A program made the position numbers and the translations under genes. A stretch of DNA of 32,048 nt from Candidatus Aquidulcis sp. (GTDB lineage Bacteria > Chloroflexota > Limnocylindria > Limnocylindrales > Limnocylindraceae): assembly GCA_009919005.1 (NCBI GenBank), contig RGCW01000008.1, forward strand, positions 1-32,048, read 5' to 3'. Below, one piece after another: positions 6,854 to 13,978 of this stretch (positions are counted from its first letter, which is position 1; each line of letters starts with the position of its first letter). Under the pieces are notes generated by a model. It was not told where the DNA came from and did not search any database. It saw only the letters and a list, made by a program, of their open reading frames with translations.

Positions 6854-7938
6854 GTAGGTTCAAACAACCGATGGGCATCAGCGTCTTGGAAGCCGCCAAG
6901 CAACGCATCCACCACATCTACGACATCCACGACACAGTAGTAGTCCTATTCTCTGGGGGAAAGGACTCGCAGGTGGTGTTGCACCTCGTGTGGGAGGTAG
7001 CCAAGGAGCGTGGGCATAAGTTCGTCAATGTCCTGTATTTCCACGACGAGTTCACGCTGTCTCCTACCATAGACCTTATTCGGCACTACGCCTCGCTCCC
7101 GTGGGTGCGTATGCACCACTTCTGCATCCCGACAGTAGGTCTGCGGACAGTCGTGGACAAGCCCGTCGAGTTCGTGAATTGGGACAAGAAGCGTCCCAAC
7201 CTACGCCCAATCCCAGACTACGCCATCCGCCCGTCCGACGAGTTGTTCGAGGACAGGGATGTCTGGTTCACGAGGACGGAGGAGTTCTGCCTCCAATCGT
7301 TCGTGGGCAAGGTCGCACAGGTCAACGGGATTAGGGCGAGCGAGTCCCGCTTCCGCTGGCGTGGGTCGGTGAACAAACTCATCGAGAACTACATCAACGC
7401 CCCGCAGGACTTCAAGCGAGCCACGCTGTGCAAGCCCCTCTACGACTGGGAGGAGAACGATGTCCTCCGCTACCTGTGGGAGAACAAGATACAGTATTGC
7501 CGTATCTACGACTGGCAGATGTTCGCCAAGATGGACTTGCGGACATCGTCTTGGTTACACCCCGAGAAGATACGCCACTTGAAGAAACTGCGAGCCATCG
7601 ACCCGCACTTCTACGACCGCATCTTGGAAATCTTCCCCGACCAAGTCCTGCACGACCGCTACTCCGAGGAGATGGACAAGGACAAGGTCATCGCCGAATA
7701 CGCCAAGTCTTGGGAGACAATCAGGAAATACATCGAGGTTCACTACACGGACGGGACGACGAAGAACATCGCCCTGCACCGCCTCTACCAGATTTGGAAG
7801 TTGTCGAAGTCCGAGCGTAACGAGAGACTGAACTGCTACCCTCTGGACTATGTCCTCAAATACTTCATCCGTGGCGAGGTGCGGAAACTTCTCCTGCCCT
7901 TCCGCAAGGGACACAAGGAGTGGGCGAAACTTCTTTGA
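6850..7938 (+). CDS. PAPS-reductase-family / IbrA-like protein
   Basis: GTG 6850 overlaps the upstream TGA and gives 362 residues; ATG 6871 is an alternative. Residues about 29-40 (TVVVLFSGGKDS) are the PP-loop of the adenine-nucleotide alpha-hydrolase fold used by PAPS reductases, DndC and IbrA. A FHDEF strand follows, then a GIRASESRFR segment typical of the family. The C-terminal third is basic, Trp/Tyr-rich and helical. The next gene, 3 bases away, is ParB-like, the same pairing as IbrA/IbrB. The family includes nucleotide-activating and sulphur-transfer enzymes; a role in DNA modification or regulation is inference. Confidence 0.85.
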   Translation: MSRFKQPMGISVLEAAKQRIHHIYDIHDTVVVLFSGGKDSQVVLHLVWEVAKERGHKFVNVLYFHDEFTLSPTIDLIRHYASLPWVRMHHFCIPTVGLRTVVDKPVEFVNWDKKRPNLRPIPDYAIRPSDELFEDRDVWFTRTEEFCLQSFVGKVAQVNGIRASESRFRWRGSVNKLIENYINAPQDFKRATLCKPLYDWEENDVLRYLWENKIQYCRIYDWQMFAKMDLRTSSWLHPEKIRHLKKLRAIDPHFYDRILEIFPDQVLHDRYSEEMDKDKVIAEYAKSWETIRKYIEVHYTDGTTKNIALHRLYQIWKLSKSERNERLNCYPLDYVLKYFIRGEVRKLLLPFRKGHKEWAKLL

Positions 7939-7941
7939 CTT

Positions 7942-8541
7942 ATGGAACCCGTAGAGAACATCAAATGGATTGAGTGCGACCGCCTCGTGGCTAACCACTA
8001 CAACCCGAACCGAGTGATGAACGCAGAGATGAACCTCATCGAGCGAAGCATCCTCCGCACGGGATGGATACAGCCCATCCTCGTGAACACGAACCTCACC
8101 ATCATCGACGGCTTCCACCGCTGGACGCTCTCACGCCTGTCCACGCAGATGCGGGAGAAGTATCACGGCAAGGTGCCGTGTGCCGTGCTTGATGTGAGCG
8201 ATGCCGAAGCGATGGTCATCACAGTCCGCATCAATCGTGCGAAGGGGACGCACCTTGCGTTCCGTATGAGCGAATACATCCGAGAGTTGCTGACGAAACA
8301 CAAGATGCCCATCGACGATTTGGCGAAGGACATCGGAGCGACCATCGAGGAAGTCGAACTGCTGATGCGTGCGGATGTGTTCGAGCGTAAGGATGTGTCG
8401 AACTGGACATACAGCGAAGCGTGGTTCCCTGCCGAGTCTGGACGCACACGGATGCCGTCGCTGTTCGACTTTGCCGAGGACGGGAAAGAGGTCATCAGAA
8501 ACCTCGATACACTTTACGAACCAGAAAAACAGGCGGAGTAG
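7942..8541 (+). CDS. ParB/sulfiredoxin-like nuclease-fold protein (IbrB-like)
   Basis: The 199-residue protein opens with the ParB N-terminal pattern: CDRLVANHYNPNRV, SILRTGWIQPILV, then TIIDGFHRWTLS, equivalent to the DG-H-R box that contacts phosphate or nucleotide. The middle segment includes MVITVRINRAKGTH, and a helical region (PIDDLAKDIGATIEEVELLM) may bind DNA. A plasmid-partition ParB would be longer and sit beside ParA; none is here. Its neighbour is the PAPS-reductase-like gene, so an IbrA/IbrB-type module is the best reading. Confidence 0.85.
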   Translation: MEPVENIKWIECDRLVANHYNPNRVMNAEMNLIERSILRTGWIQPILVNTNLTIIDGFHRWTLSRLSTQMREKYHGKVPCAVLDVSDAEAMVITVRINRAKGTHLAFRMSEYIRELLTKHKMPIDDLAKDIGATIEEVELLMRADVFERKDVSNWTYSEAWFPAESGRTRMPSLFDFAEDGKEVIRNLDTLYEPEKQAE

Positions 8542-8556
8542 TAGTTGTGTAAGTCG

Positions 8557-8584
8557 TTGATACGCAACGGCTTGCAACTATTTT
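8557..8584 (+). promoter_or_regulatory. Upstream promoter of a tandem pair
   Basis: TTGATA, 16 bases, TATTTT; the spacer contains CAACGGCTTG. It lies about 50 bases upstream of a second promoter for the same gene. The 114-base gap 8542-8655 holds only these elements. Confidence 0.5.
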
Positions 8585-8605
8585 GAAAAAAGTTCAACTG
8601 AACGC

Positions 8606-8634
8606 TTGACCCCAAGCGGTTGGGCACTCATAGT
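8606..8634 (+). promoter_or_regulatory. Downstream promoter of a tandem pair
   Basis: TTGACC, 17-base spacer with perfect dyad CAAGCGGTTG, then CATAGT. Upstream is an A-tract and GTTCAACTGAACGC, partly repeated before the promoter at 9146. The leader to ATG 8656 is about 15 bases. Confidence 0.7.
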
Positions 8635-8655
8635 GGTTTCATCAACAACACGACT

Positions 8656-9126
8656 ATGAGTAACGACTCCCACACCGCCGCCTCCCGCCTCACCTTCCTC
8701 GCCGACTCCATCGGCTGGAACCTCCTCCACTCGTTCGCCGACCAAGTGCTGAACGGACGCACCCTGTCCGCTCGCCAGATGGAGGTCGTCGCCAAGGCGG
8801 AAGCCCTCCTCGCCAAGCGTAACGCCGAGAAGGAAGCCCTCGCCAATGTCCCCGTGCCCGAAGGTCGCACGAGCGTCACCTTCCGCATCGTGAAGTTCAA
8901 GGAGTCCTCCTTCCGCTTCCACGGCGGTATGCACGGCGTGTCCACCTCCATCAAGGTCGTGGGCGTGATGGCTAACGGCGTGAAGGTCTGGGGCACCCTG
9001 CCCGATGCCATCGCCAACGATGCCAAGGAAGGCGACTCCGTGACCCTCACGGCTACCTTCACCAAGAAGGACGCTGGCTTCGCCACCTTCTCCCGCCCGT
9101 CCAACGCCACGCTCGCCGTGGCTTGA
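8656..9126 (+). CDS. OB-like conserved phage protein, 156 residues
   Basis: ATG 8656 follows AACAACACGACT. The N-terminal 60 residues are helical with LLHSFADQVLNGRTLSARQM, a pattern seen in phage proteins that scan 'residues to the next region'. The second half is beta-rich (SVTFRIVKFKESSFRF, KVWGTLPDAIANDAKEGDSV, LTATFTKKDAGFATFSRP), consistent with an OB or similar small barrel. Two strong tandem promoters suggest high early expression. Single-strand or nucleic-acid binding is inferred, not shown. Confidence 0.65.
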   Translation: MSNDSHTAASRLTFLADSIGWNLLHSFADQVLNGRTLSARQMEVVAKAEALLAKRNAEKEALANVPVPEGRTSVTFRIVKFKESSFRFHGGMHGVSTSIKVVGVMANGVKVWGTLPDAIANDAKEGDSVTLTATFTKKDAGFATFSRPSNATLAVA

Positions 9127-9145
9127 ACAAAGTGCAACTGGACGC

Positions 9146-9174
9146 TTGACACAGCCCAACCGCTTCCCCATAAC
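9146..9174 (+). promoter_or_regulatory. Promoter of the 9190 operon
   Basis: TTGACA, 17 bases, CATAAC; the spacer contains CAACCGCTTC, one mismatch from the dyad. The bases upstream (CAACTGGACGC) repeat those of the promoter at 8606. The leader is ACACCACACACCACT-like and free of G. Confidence 0.75.
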
Positions 9175-9189
9175 ACACCACACACCACT

Positions 9190-9516
9190 ATGACCCAAGG
9201 TTATCTCATCAATGCCCAGACGCTCGAAATCTCCGACATCGAGGTCGGCGACTTCACGGACATCCAGAAGCACATCGGGTGCGACCACTTCGACTGCGTC
9301 GGACTCAACCGCAGGGGCGACACGCTCTATGTCGATGACGAGGGTCTGATGAAGCCCAACCACCAAACCATCGTGAGGACGGAGGGCGGTGCCCGTCTTC
9401 TGGCTGGCAACATCGTCGTCCTCGGGACGAACGCCGCTGGCGACTCCGTCAAGCCCAGCATCACCAAGGCGGAACTCCGCAAACTCGTCCCCCTCTCCTC
9501 CATCAAGAAGAACTAA
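9190..9516 (+). CDS. DUF3846-like protein, 108 residues
   Basis: The motif series DIQKHIGCDHFDCV, then RGDTLYVDDEGLMK and later GNIVVLGTN matches the small DUF3846-type fold found on phages and plasmids. The family has no established activity. Start ATG 9190 follows the promoter and a G-free leader. The last base of its TAA is the first base of the next ATG. Confidence 0.65.
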   Translation: MTQGYLINAQTLEISDIEVGDFTDIQKHIGCDHFDCVGLNRRGDTLYVDDEGLMKPNHQTIVRTEGGARLLAGNIVVLGTNAAGDSVKPSITKAELRKLVPLSSIKKN

Positions 9517-9752
9517 TGAAGCCCACCGACCCGAACTACCGCCCTCCCTCGGCAGACTACATCGCCCTTACCCGCAAGTGCCCCGCCAACTGGCGTAGCG
9601 GCTTCACGGGGGCTGGACGCTACATCGTCGCCTGTGGAGGCAAGGAAGAACCCGTCTACCGCAACGGAAAGTGGCACCTCCTCGTCTGGGACAAGGAGGA
9701 ACGCAAGCACCTCGATTACTGCTACGACGACGACATCTTCCGCTCCATCTAA
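9516..9752 (+). CDS. Small hypothetical protein, 78 residues
   Basis: The start overlaps the preceding stop (TAATG). The product is rich in Tyr, Trp and Arg with a beta-like core (GRYIVACGGKEEPVYRNGKW, then WHLLVWD) and an acidic end. No family recognised. Confidence 0.6.
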   Translation: MKPTDPNYRPPSADYIALTRKCPANWRSGFTGAGRYIVACGGKEEPVYRNGKWHLLVWDKEERKHLDYCYDDDIFRSI

Positions 9753-9786
9753 CCTTCTCACCCAACCACCAACCCAACACACACCA

Positions 9787-9972
9787 ATGAAGCACATCAC
9801 CCGACCCGTCCACACCTTCAAGAAGGCGTTCGCCAAGGCGAAGGAGGCACTCCGCAACAAGGCGGAGGATGCCGACTCCCCCGCTTACGATGCGGTCATC
9901 CAGCACTACAAGCGGATGGCTCTCGCTTTCGCTCGCACGGACGCTGAACGCAACGCCGCCGCCGCCCTCTGA
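9787..9972 (+). CDS. Small basic helical protein, 61 residues
   Basis: ATG 9787 follows CAACACACACCA. The product is one or two basic amphipathic helices (HTFKKAFAKAKEALRNKAED) ending in an Ala run. No motif recognised. Confidence 0.55.
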   Translation: MKHITRPVHTFKKAFAKAKEALRNKAEDADSPAYDAVIQHYKRMALAFARTDAERNAAAAL

Positions 9973-9983
9973 CACCCTCCCCT

Positions 9984-10196
9984 ATGAAAATGAAGCACCT
10001 CAACAAGAGCATCCGACGCACGAAGTATCGCTACCTGCAAAGCAAGCAGGTCGGCGAGATGGTCGTCGTCAGCACCACAGTCCCGAAGCGGTTCTCCCGC
10101 TTCCTGCACACGGAGAGCAAACTCCGCAACCAGAGCGTCTCGTCGCTGGTCGCCGAACTCATCTCCGAACGCTACAAGCACATCAAGACCCGATGA
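9984..10196 (+). CDS. Ribbon-helix-helix-like small protein, 70 residues
   Basis: ATG 9984 is preceded by CCCT and followed by AAAATG, a context repeated at 15926 and 22451. After a basic N-terminus, VVVSTTVPKRFSRFL is a possible DNA-contacting strand and the following helices (NQSVSSLVAELISERY) match the ribbon-helix-helix pattern of Arc/MetJ-type repressors. Its stop overlaps the LexA-like gene (ATGA), so both may form a regulatory pair. Confidence 0.6.
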   Translation: MKMKHLNKSIRRTKYRYLQSKQVGEMVVVSTTVPKRFSRFLHTESKLRNQSVSSLVAELISERYKHIKTR

Positions 10197-10417
10197 AGGA
10201 ACTGACCACACGCCAGAAGGCGGTGCTGGCTTACATCCAGTCTTACGCCTCGCACAAGGGCTACACGCCCTCGATGCGGGATGTGGCTGACTTCCTCGGG
10301 GGCGTATCCACGAACGCCGTGGAGGGCTACTACAAGGCGTTGGAGAGCAAGGGATACATCATCCGCACACCCCGAGTCGCTCGCTCCCTGCGGGTCGTCA
10401 AGCAAGCCACGCCGTGA
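10193..10417 (+). CDS. LexA-type winged-helix DNA-binding protein without protease domain
   Basis: The 74 residues align by pattern to the N-terminal domain of LexA: LTTRQKAVLAYIQSYASHKG, then YTPSMRDVADFLGG, then a recognition helix and wing (EGYYKALESKGYIIRTP). The Ser-Lys peptidase half of LexA is missing, so it cannot self-cleave. Such stand-alone domains act as small repressors or competitors of host LexA; which one is inference. Stop-start overlaps link it to both neighbours. Confidence 0.8.
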   Translation: MKELTTRQKAVLAYIQSYASHKGYTPSMRDVADFLGGVSTNAVEGYYKALESKGYIIRTPRVARSLRVVKQATP

Positions 10418-10680
10418 GCGAGCCGAAGCGATACGCCATCCGTGGATTTTCTGCGGCGTTGGTCGAAGAAGAAAACGGAGTCTTTATCCGCTACGAGGAC
10501 TACGCCCGACTCAAAGCCGAGGTCAAGAGTCTGACCGAGGAGCGTGAGCAGATGGAGTCGCACTACGATGACGACACCCAGACCATCGCCGAACTCCGCA
10601 AGGAACTCGCAGACGCACAGGAGAGCAACCACATCCTCAACGAGACAATCGCAAGGTTGATGAAGGGAGCCAGACGATGA
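10414..10680 (+). CDS. Coiled-coil protein, 88 residues
   Basis: GTG 10414 overlaps the upstream TGA (GTGA). A short N-terminal beta-like part (ENGVFIRYEDYARLK) leads into a continuous heptad coiled coil (EVKSLTEEREQMES, then ELRKELADAQESNH). Similar short Tyr-Asp-Tyr plus coiled-coil proteins are common in phage early regions, with no defined role. Confidence 0.6.
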   Translation: MSEPKRYAIRGFSAALVEEENGVFIRYEDYARLKAEVKSLTEEREQMESHYDDDTQTIAELRKELADAQESNHILNETIARLMKGARR

Positions 10681-10904
10681 GCAAACTCCAAGACACATTC
10701 GAGTGCGGTCACGGCATCGTGTTCGCAGGACGGCGATACATCGTCGCCGAGCATACCTGTTACCAAGAGCCGACTGGCATCTCGCTGAACATCCGAGCCG
10801 TGTCTTACGAGAGATGTGACCCGATGATTTACGCCTTCGACCGACCCACGCCGAAGCCCAAGCGGAAGCCCCGTAAGGCGAAGAAGAAAGGCAAGAAGCG
10901 ATGA
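10677..10904 (+). CDS. Small protein with highly basic tail, 75 residues
   Basis: ATG 10677 overlaps the previous stop (ATGA). The N-terminal 50 residues contain three Cys and two His residues (ECGHGIVFAG, AEHTC, ERCDP), and the C-terminal 22 are almost only Lys, Arg and Pro. The tail suggests nucleic-acid contact; metal binding by the Cys/His set is possible. Family unknown. Confidence 0.6.
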   Translation: MSKLQDTFECGHGIVFAGRRYIVAEHTCYQEPTGISLNIRAVSYERCDPMIYAFDRPTPKPKRKPRKAKKKGKKR

Positions 10905-11125
10905 GCAAGCCACGAGTCTACTACATCCGACTGGAAGACTTGGAGAAGCCCCCGTCTCCGCTCAAAGCGTCATACGCTATGTGCCACTACCACGCTTACG
11001 CCGACTTGGAGTCCAAGATGGAGCGACAGTTGGATACGACCAAGGTGGTCTGCGTGTCGCTGTTCCTGTCTGGGATTTCTCTTGGCTTCTCAATCGCTTA
11101 CGCAATCCTCAAACTCACCCAATGA
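10901..11125 (+). CDS. Small tail-anchored membrane protein, 74 residues
   Basis: ATG 10901 overlaps the previous stop. A polar N-terminal part with several Tyr and His residues is followed by one C-terminal hydrophobic helix (VVCVSLFLSGISLGFSIAYA). This is the architecture of a C-tail anchored membrane protein. Function unknown. Confidence 0.6.
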   Translation: MSKPRVYYIRLEDLEKPPSPLKASYAMCHYHAYADLESKMERQLDTTKVVCVSLFLSGISLGFSIAYAILKLTQ

Positions 11126-11325
11126 TTTACGAGTTCAGAAACCCAATCCCCGTCAAGACCGACATCGGCTATGGCTACCTGCTGTATGTCCGTGACGGCG
11201 GGACATACTGCAACGACATCTTTGCGGTTGTCTTCGAGAAGGACGGCGTGATACGCCATCTCCGCACCGACCAGTTCGCCGTCATCCGCAACGACACCTT
11301 CGACATCCAGAACGAGGACAAGTAA
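11122..11325 (+). CDS. Small beta-rich protein, 67 residues
   Basis: ATG 11122 (MIYEFRNPIPVKTDIGYGYL) overlaps the previous stop; the longer ORF in the track is rejected. The sequence alternates strands (YLLYVRDGG, IFAVVFEKDG, FAVIRNDTFD) and looks like a small barrel. No family recognised. It immediately precedes the methyltransferase gene. Confidence 0.6.
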   Translation: MIYEFRNPIPVKTDIGYGYLLYVRDGGTYCNDIFAVVFEKDGVIRHLRTDQFAVIRNDTFDIQNEDK

Positions 11326-11331
11326 GCCACG

Positions 11332-12051
11332 ATGCCCGTCGAGCCGAACACCATTCACCAGAAGGACTGCTTCGACCTGTTGAGGGAAATCGGCGACGGC
11401 ACCGCCGACTTGGTCGTGCTTGACCCGAACTACCAAGACTGGGACGACCTGCTGGCACGGGGCTTGTTCGAGGAGAGCATACGGGTGTTGAAGCCGACGG
11501 GCAACATCCTGCTGTTCACCAAGAAGCCATACGACCTACACCTGCGGAACAAGATTGACCCGCTTTTCCGAAACGAACTCATCTGGAAATACAAGAAGAA
11601 CGGGAACTGGTATTCCCATCGGATGCCGATTTACACCTACCAGAAAATCTACTGGTGTTGCCACGCCGACTTTTTCTACAACCCGCAGACGGGCATCCCG
11701 CACGACCGCACGCTCGGGGACGAGCGTAGGCAAGACCAAGGCGACGAGTTCATCGGATACGGGCTGGACGAGCAGTTGTTCACGATAGACTATGCCTACG
11801 GGGGTCAATGGTTGAAGGATTTCTTGGACATTCCGAGGAAGCGTGAGAACAAGACCATCCCGACGAAGCCAACGGAGTTGTGCCAAATCTTGATTAGGTG
11901 CTTCTCCCCGCTCGATGGGCTTGTGGTTGACCCGTTTATGGGCGGTGGGAATGTCGTGTTCACGGCGATGCGGGAGCGTCGCAGGTTCATCGGCGGTGAC
12001 ACGGATGAGGCGTGCTTCAAGTTCGCCTCGGAAAAGATTGCCCAGCGATGA
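11332..12051 (+). CDS. DNA methyltransferase, beta class (N6-adenine or N4-cytosine)
   Basis: In this 239-residue protein the catalytic motif IV comes first (LVVLDPNYQDW, residues 28-37) and the SAM-binding motif I last (VVDPFMGGGN, around 200). This order defines the beta class of amino-methyltransferases. The catalytic tetrad is DPNY instead of the usual DPPY/SPPW, a notable substitution. No restriction enzyme gene accompanies it, so it is an orphan phage enzyme that probably methylates phage DNA against host restriction. The target sequence cannot be read from the protein. It overlaps the next gene (ATGA). Confidence 0.88.
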   Translation: MPVEPNTIHQKDCFDLLREIGDGTADLVVLDPNYQDWDDLLARGLFEESIRVLKPTGNILLFTKKPYDLHLRNKIDPLFRNELIWKYKKNGNWYSHRMPIYTYQKIYWCCHADFFYNPQTGIPHDRTLGDERRQDQGDEFIGYGLDEQLFTIDYAYGGQWLKDFLDIPRKRENKTIPTKPTELCQILIRCFSPLDGLVVDPFMGGGNVVFTAMRERRRFIGGDTDEACFKFASEKIAQR

Positions 12052-12290
12052 GCAACAAGCCGAAAGCGAAGCGGACTTGGAAGCGACCTGCCTACGGGGG
12101 CGGTCACCTGTCTGGGAAGAAGCAGACAGAGGCGGAGTTCTTCGCCACCCAGCAATACTTTACGGATGCCAAAGCACGATGGGAATGGCTGTTCCATCCA
12201 GACCGAAACAGGTGGAAACCTACACAAGTCACGGATGGTGCGGAGATTGCACGCTGTCGCTTGCCCAGCATCGTTGACACCCGTAAATGA
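12048..12290 (+). CDS. Small basic protein, 80 residues
   Basis: ATG 12048 overlaps the methyltransferase stop. The sequence is basic with several Trp residues (RTWKRPAYGGGHLSG, RWEWLFHPDRNRWK). It is probably co-translated with the methyltransferase, but no role in methylation can be shown. Family unknown. Confidence 0.6.
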   Translation: MSNKPKAKRTWKRPAYGGGHLSGKKQTEAEFFATQQYFTDAKARWEWLFHPDRNRWKPTQVTDGAEIARCRLPSIVDTRK

Positions 12291-12547
12291 GTCCGATGTC
12301 CACACCCATCCACGGCTCTTTCAACAGTTCGATTACGGGTTCCGCTTACTCCCTCGGCGTGCCAGCAGAAGCAGTCGCCGCCTTCGTCCACAACTGGGAG
12401 AAGGGTAGGTATCTATCCACCCCCGCCACCGAGGTCGATGCACTCGTCGAGCAGATGGCTTACGAAGCCAGTAGGTCTAATCCCACGCTTGTCCAGCGTT
12501 GGAGACTGCTCAAAGTCCTGCGTGAGAAACAAAACAATGAGTCTTGA
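12287..12547 (+). CDS. Hypothetical helical protein, 86 residues
   Basis: ATG 12287 overlaps the previous stop (ATGA); ATG 12296 is possible. The N-terminus is Ser/Thr-rich, the rest helical (AVAAFVHNWEKGRY, LVQRWRLLKVLREK). It overlaps the next gene by 11 bases. Not recognised. Confidence 0.6.
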   Translation: MSPMSTPIHGSFNSSITGSAYSLGVPAEAVAAFVHNWEKGRYLSTPATEVDALVEQMAYEASRSNPTLVQRWRLLKVLREKQNNES

Positions 12548-12740
12548 AATACCTACCAAGTGCCCTCATTGTAATGCGGTGATGGCAACCGAAACCAAAG
12601 TCGAAACCGACGGGAGCGTCGAGACGCACCTGTTCACAGTCGAGGTGTTCGGTAAGCCCAAGTATTGGCATTGTTGGAAGTGCGAGTGTTCGTGGGAGAT
12701 AGGCAACAGGAAGCCCATCGTCTGGTGGGAGTGCGATTAG
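12537..12740 (+). CDS. Zinc-ribbon protein, 67 residues
   Basis: ATG 12537 (MSLEIPTKCPHCNAVMATE) opens with a CPHC knuckle; the second half carries HCWKCECSW. Four cysteines in two knuckles separated by a beta hairpin define a small zinc ribbon. It is one of three related Cys-rich proteins in the window (12747 and 24171). Nucleic-acid binding is plausible. Confidence 0.7.
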   Translation: MSLEIPTKCPHCNAVMATETKVETDGSVETHLFTVEVFGKPKYWHCWKCECSWEIGNRKPIVWWECD

Positions 12741-12746
12741 ACTTCC

Positions 12747-13001
12747 GTGAATGATGATAGCGACATCGTTCCTATGGACATCAGTCCGAACATCGCTTGC
12801 TTCGCTTGCGGTGAGAACAAGTGGGGGATGTGCATCGTCAACACGAGAACGCAGATTGACTGGGCGTGGAACAAGAAGTTGGCTTACTGGTATGGACGCT
12901 CCGAGTGCCTCAACTGTGGCATCGCCATCCGCTGGGAAATAGACCCAGACAAGACTTATCCGCCCACAGGCGACACCAATGACCCCAGCCCAACTGCGTA
13001 A
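12747..13001 (+). CDS. Zinc-ribbon protein, 84 residues
   Basis: The start is GTG 12747; the nearby ATG 12751 is in another frame. Cysteines occur as CFAC and CLNC, with SECLNCGIAIRWEIDPDK at the second knuckle. The same spacing and W-x-IDPD ending recurs in the protein at 24171-24722 (KCGECGTPFNWLIDPDQ), so the two are likely paralogous. Role unknown. Confidence 0.65.
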   Translation: MNDDSDIVPMDISPNIACFACGENKWGMCIVNTRTQIDWAWNKKLAYWYGRSECLNCGIAIRWEIDPDKTYPPTGDTNDPSPTA

Positions 13002-13194
13002 GATTAGGAGCCACCAGAAAGCCATCATCGCCTTGAAGGACGATGTCGAGCGTAGCGTGGAGTCTGGGAAGATGTCGTTTAGCGTCCTACGCCAGATGGA
13101 TGAGGTGGTGTTCGGTTTGTTTTACGCCGAGAAAGCGATTAGCAGAACTCTCGATGTAGCCGCCAATGCCGAAGAAGAACCCGAAAATCGTTGA
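12979..13194 (+). CDS. Small helical protein, 71 residues
   Basis: ATG 12979 follows GCGACACCA inside the end of the previous gene. The product is a charged helical hairpin (AIIALKDDVERSVESGK, VVFGLFYAEKAISRTL) with an acidic end. It overlaps the metalloprotease-like gene by 29 bases. No family. Confidence 0.6.
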   Translation: MTPAQLRKIRSHQKAIIALKDDVERSVESGKMSFSVLRQMDEVVFGLFYAEKAISRTLDVAANAEEEPENR

Positions 13195-13459
13195 GCGAAA
13201 ACTCGGGCGTGAGAACGCCTACGGGCAGGTGTGGCTCTACAAAAATCCGCAGGTGATTGAGATAGACCCGAACCTACCGCCCCGCAAGCATCTCGAAATC
13301 CTGTGCCACGAGGCGGCTCACATCGCCTTCCCCGACCTCGAAGACGAGGTTGAGATAGACCGCATCGGTCGGTGCATCGCCAAGGTCGTGTGGCTGGCGA
13401 ACTACCGCAGGGTCGTGTTGCCCACGCCGAAGAAATCTCGAACCCAAAAGAAACGATGA
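13166..13459 (+). CDS. HEAAH metallopeptidase-like phage protein, 97 residues
   Basis: Residues 48-52 are HEAAH, the zincin HExxH motif, in the context LEILCHEAAHIAFPDLEDE followed by RIGRCIAKVVWLANYRRV. I recognise this arrangement (HE..H..FPDL.E, then R....IA...W..GYRRV) as a widespread small phage protein. It is much shorter than true SprT or IrrE peptidases, so activity is uncertain. The start ATG 13166 overlaps the previous gene. Confidence 0.75.
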   Translation: MPKKNPKIVERKLGRENAYGQVWLYKNPQVIEIDPNLPPRKHLEILCHEAAHIAFPDLEDEVEIDRIGRCIAKVVWLANYRRVVLPTPKKSRTQKKR

Positions 13460-13719
13460 CCGCATCAGAACTGATTGAACTGGCTAACCCCAAGGCACTC
13501 GTGCTTGAACCACGAAGCCATTTCGACTCCGCCCTCGTGGGCGTGTCGAGCGATGGACGACTGGTCTACTCGGAGGCGAAGATACTCATCGCCTTGCAGG
13601 AGAAAGATGGGATGAGTTATGAGGAAGCGGTTGACTACTACCAATACAATACTGTAAGAGCGTTGGAGTATGCCAAAGCGTCCGTCTCGCCCATCGTCCT
13701 CGTCCACGACTCGCTATGA
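13456..13719 (+). CDS. Conserved small phage protein, 87 residues
   Basis: ATG 13456 overlaps the preceding stop. The pattern GRLVYSEAKILIALQEKDGM, then SYEEAVDYYQYNTVRA and a final PIVLVHDS matches a conserved phage hypothetical family ('EAxxYxxYN ... PI'). No activity is established. Its end overlaps the next gene. Confidence 0.68.
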   Translation: MTASELIELANPKALVLEPRSHFDSALVGVSSDGRLVYSEAKILIALQEKDGMSYEEAVDYYQYNTVRALEYAKASVSPIVLVHDSL

Positions 13720-13978
13720 GGTGATGCCTTACGACTGCCCCACGAGGTTCCTCGTGCGGTCGGAGAGCCGTCCCGATGAAGTCCACCTCGTAGACCTCGA
13801 CGCAGAGAACGAGAAGGTGTGCGAGTGTTCGTGCGAGGACTGGGAGTTCCGCAACAAGGACTGGCTGTCGTCAGAGGGAAGCGTCGTCCGCTTCCAAGCG
13901 TATGAGTGCAAGCACATCAAACAGGTATGGCTGTGGAAGCGATACCAAGATGTGCTACGCAACGCACCGCCCGTCTGA
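13670..13978 (+). CDS. SWIM-type zinc-finger-like protein
   Basis: The core is FLVRSESRPDEVHLVDLD, then CECSCEDWEFRNKD and later YECKHIKQVW: the C-x-C...C-x-H arrangement of SWIM zinc fingers, which are common in small phage proteins and may bind DNA or proteins. ATG 13670 gives 102 residues but a Ser-rich start overlapping the upstream gene by 50 bases; ATG 13724, 5 bases after the upstream stop, is a good alternative (84 residues). It ends against the convergent gene at 13979. Confidence 0.7.
   Translation: MPKRPSRPSSSSTTRYEVMPYDCPTRFLVRSESRPDEVHLVDLDAENEKVCECSCEDWEFRNKDWLSSEGSVVRFQAYECKHIKQVWLWKRYQDVLRNAPPV

Noticed and set aside
6850-8541. Plasmid partition (ParA/ParB) locus or Dnd island
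   Set aside because: The first gene is a PAPS-reductase-like PP-loop protein and not a ParA ATPase, and no DndA, D or E genes are present.
10193-10417. Self-cleaving LexA or CI-like lysogeny repressor
   Set aside because: The protein ends after the DNA-binding domain and has no Ser-Lys peptidase region; no integrase is seen, so lysogeny is not supported.
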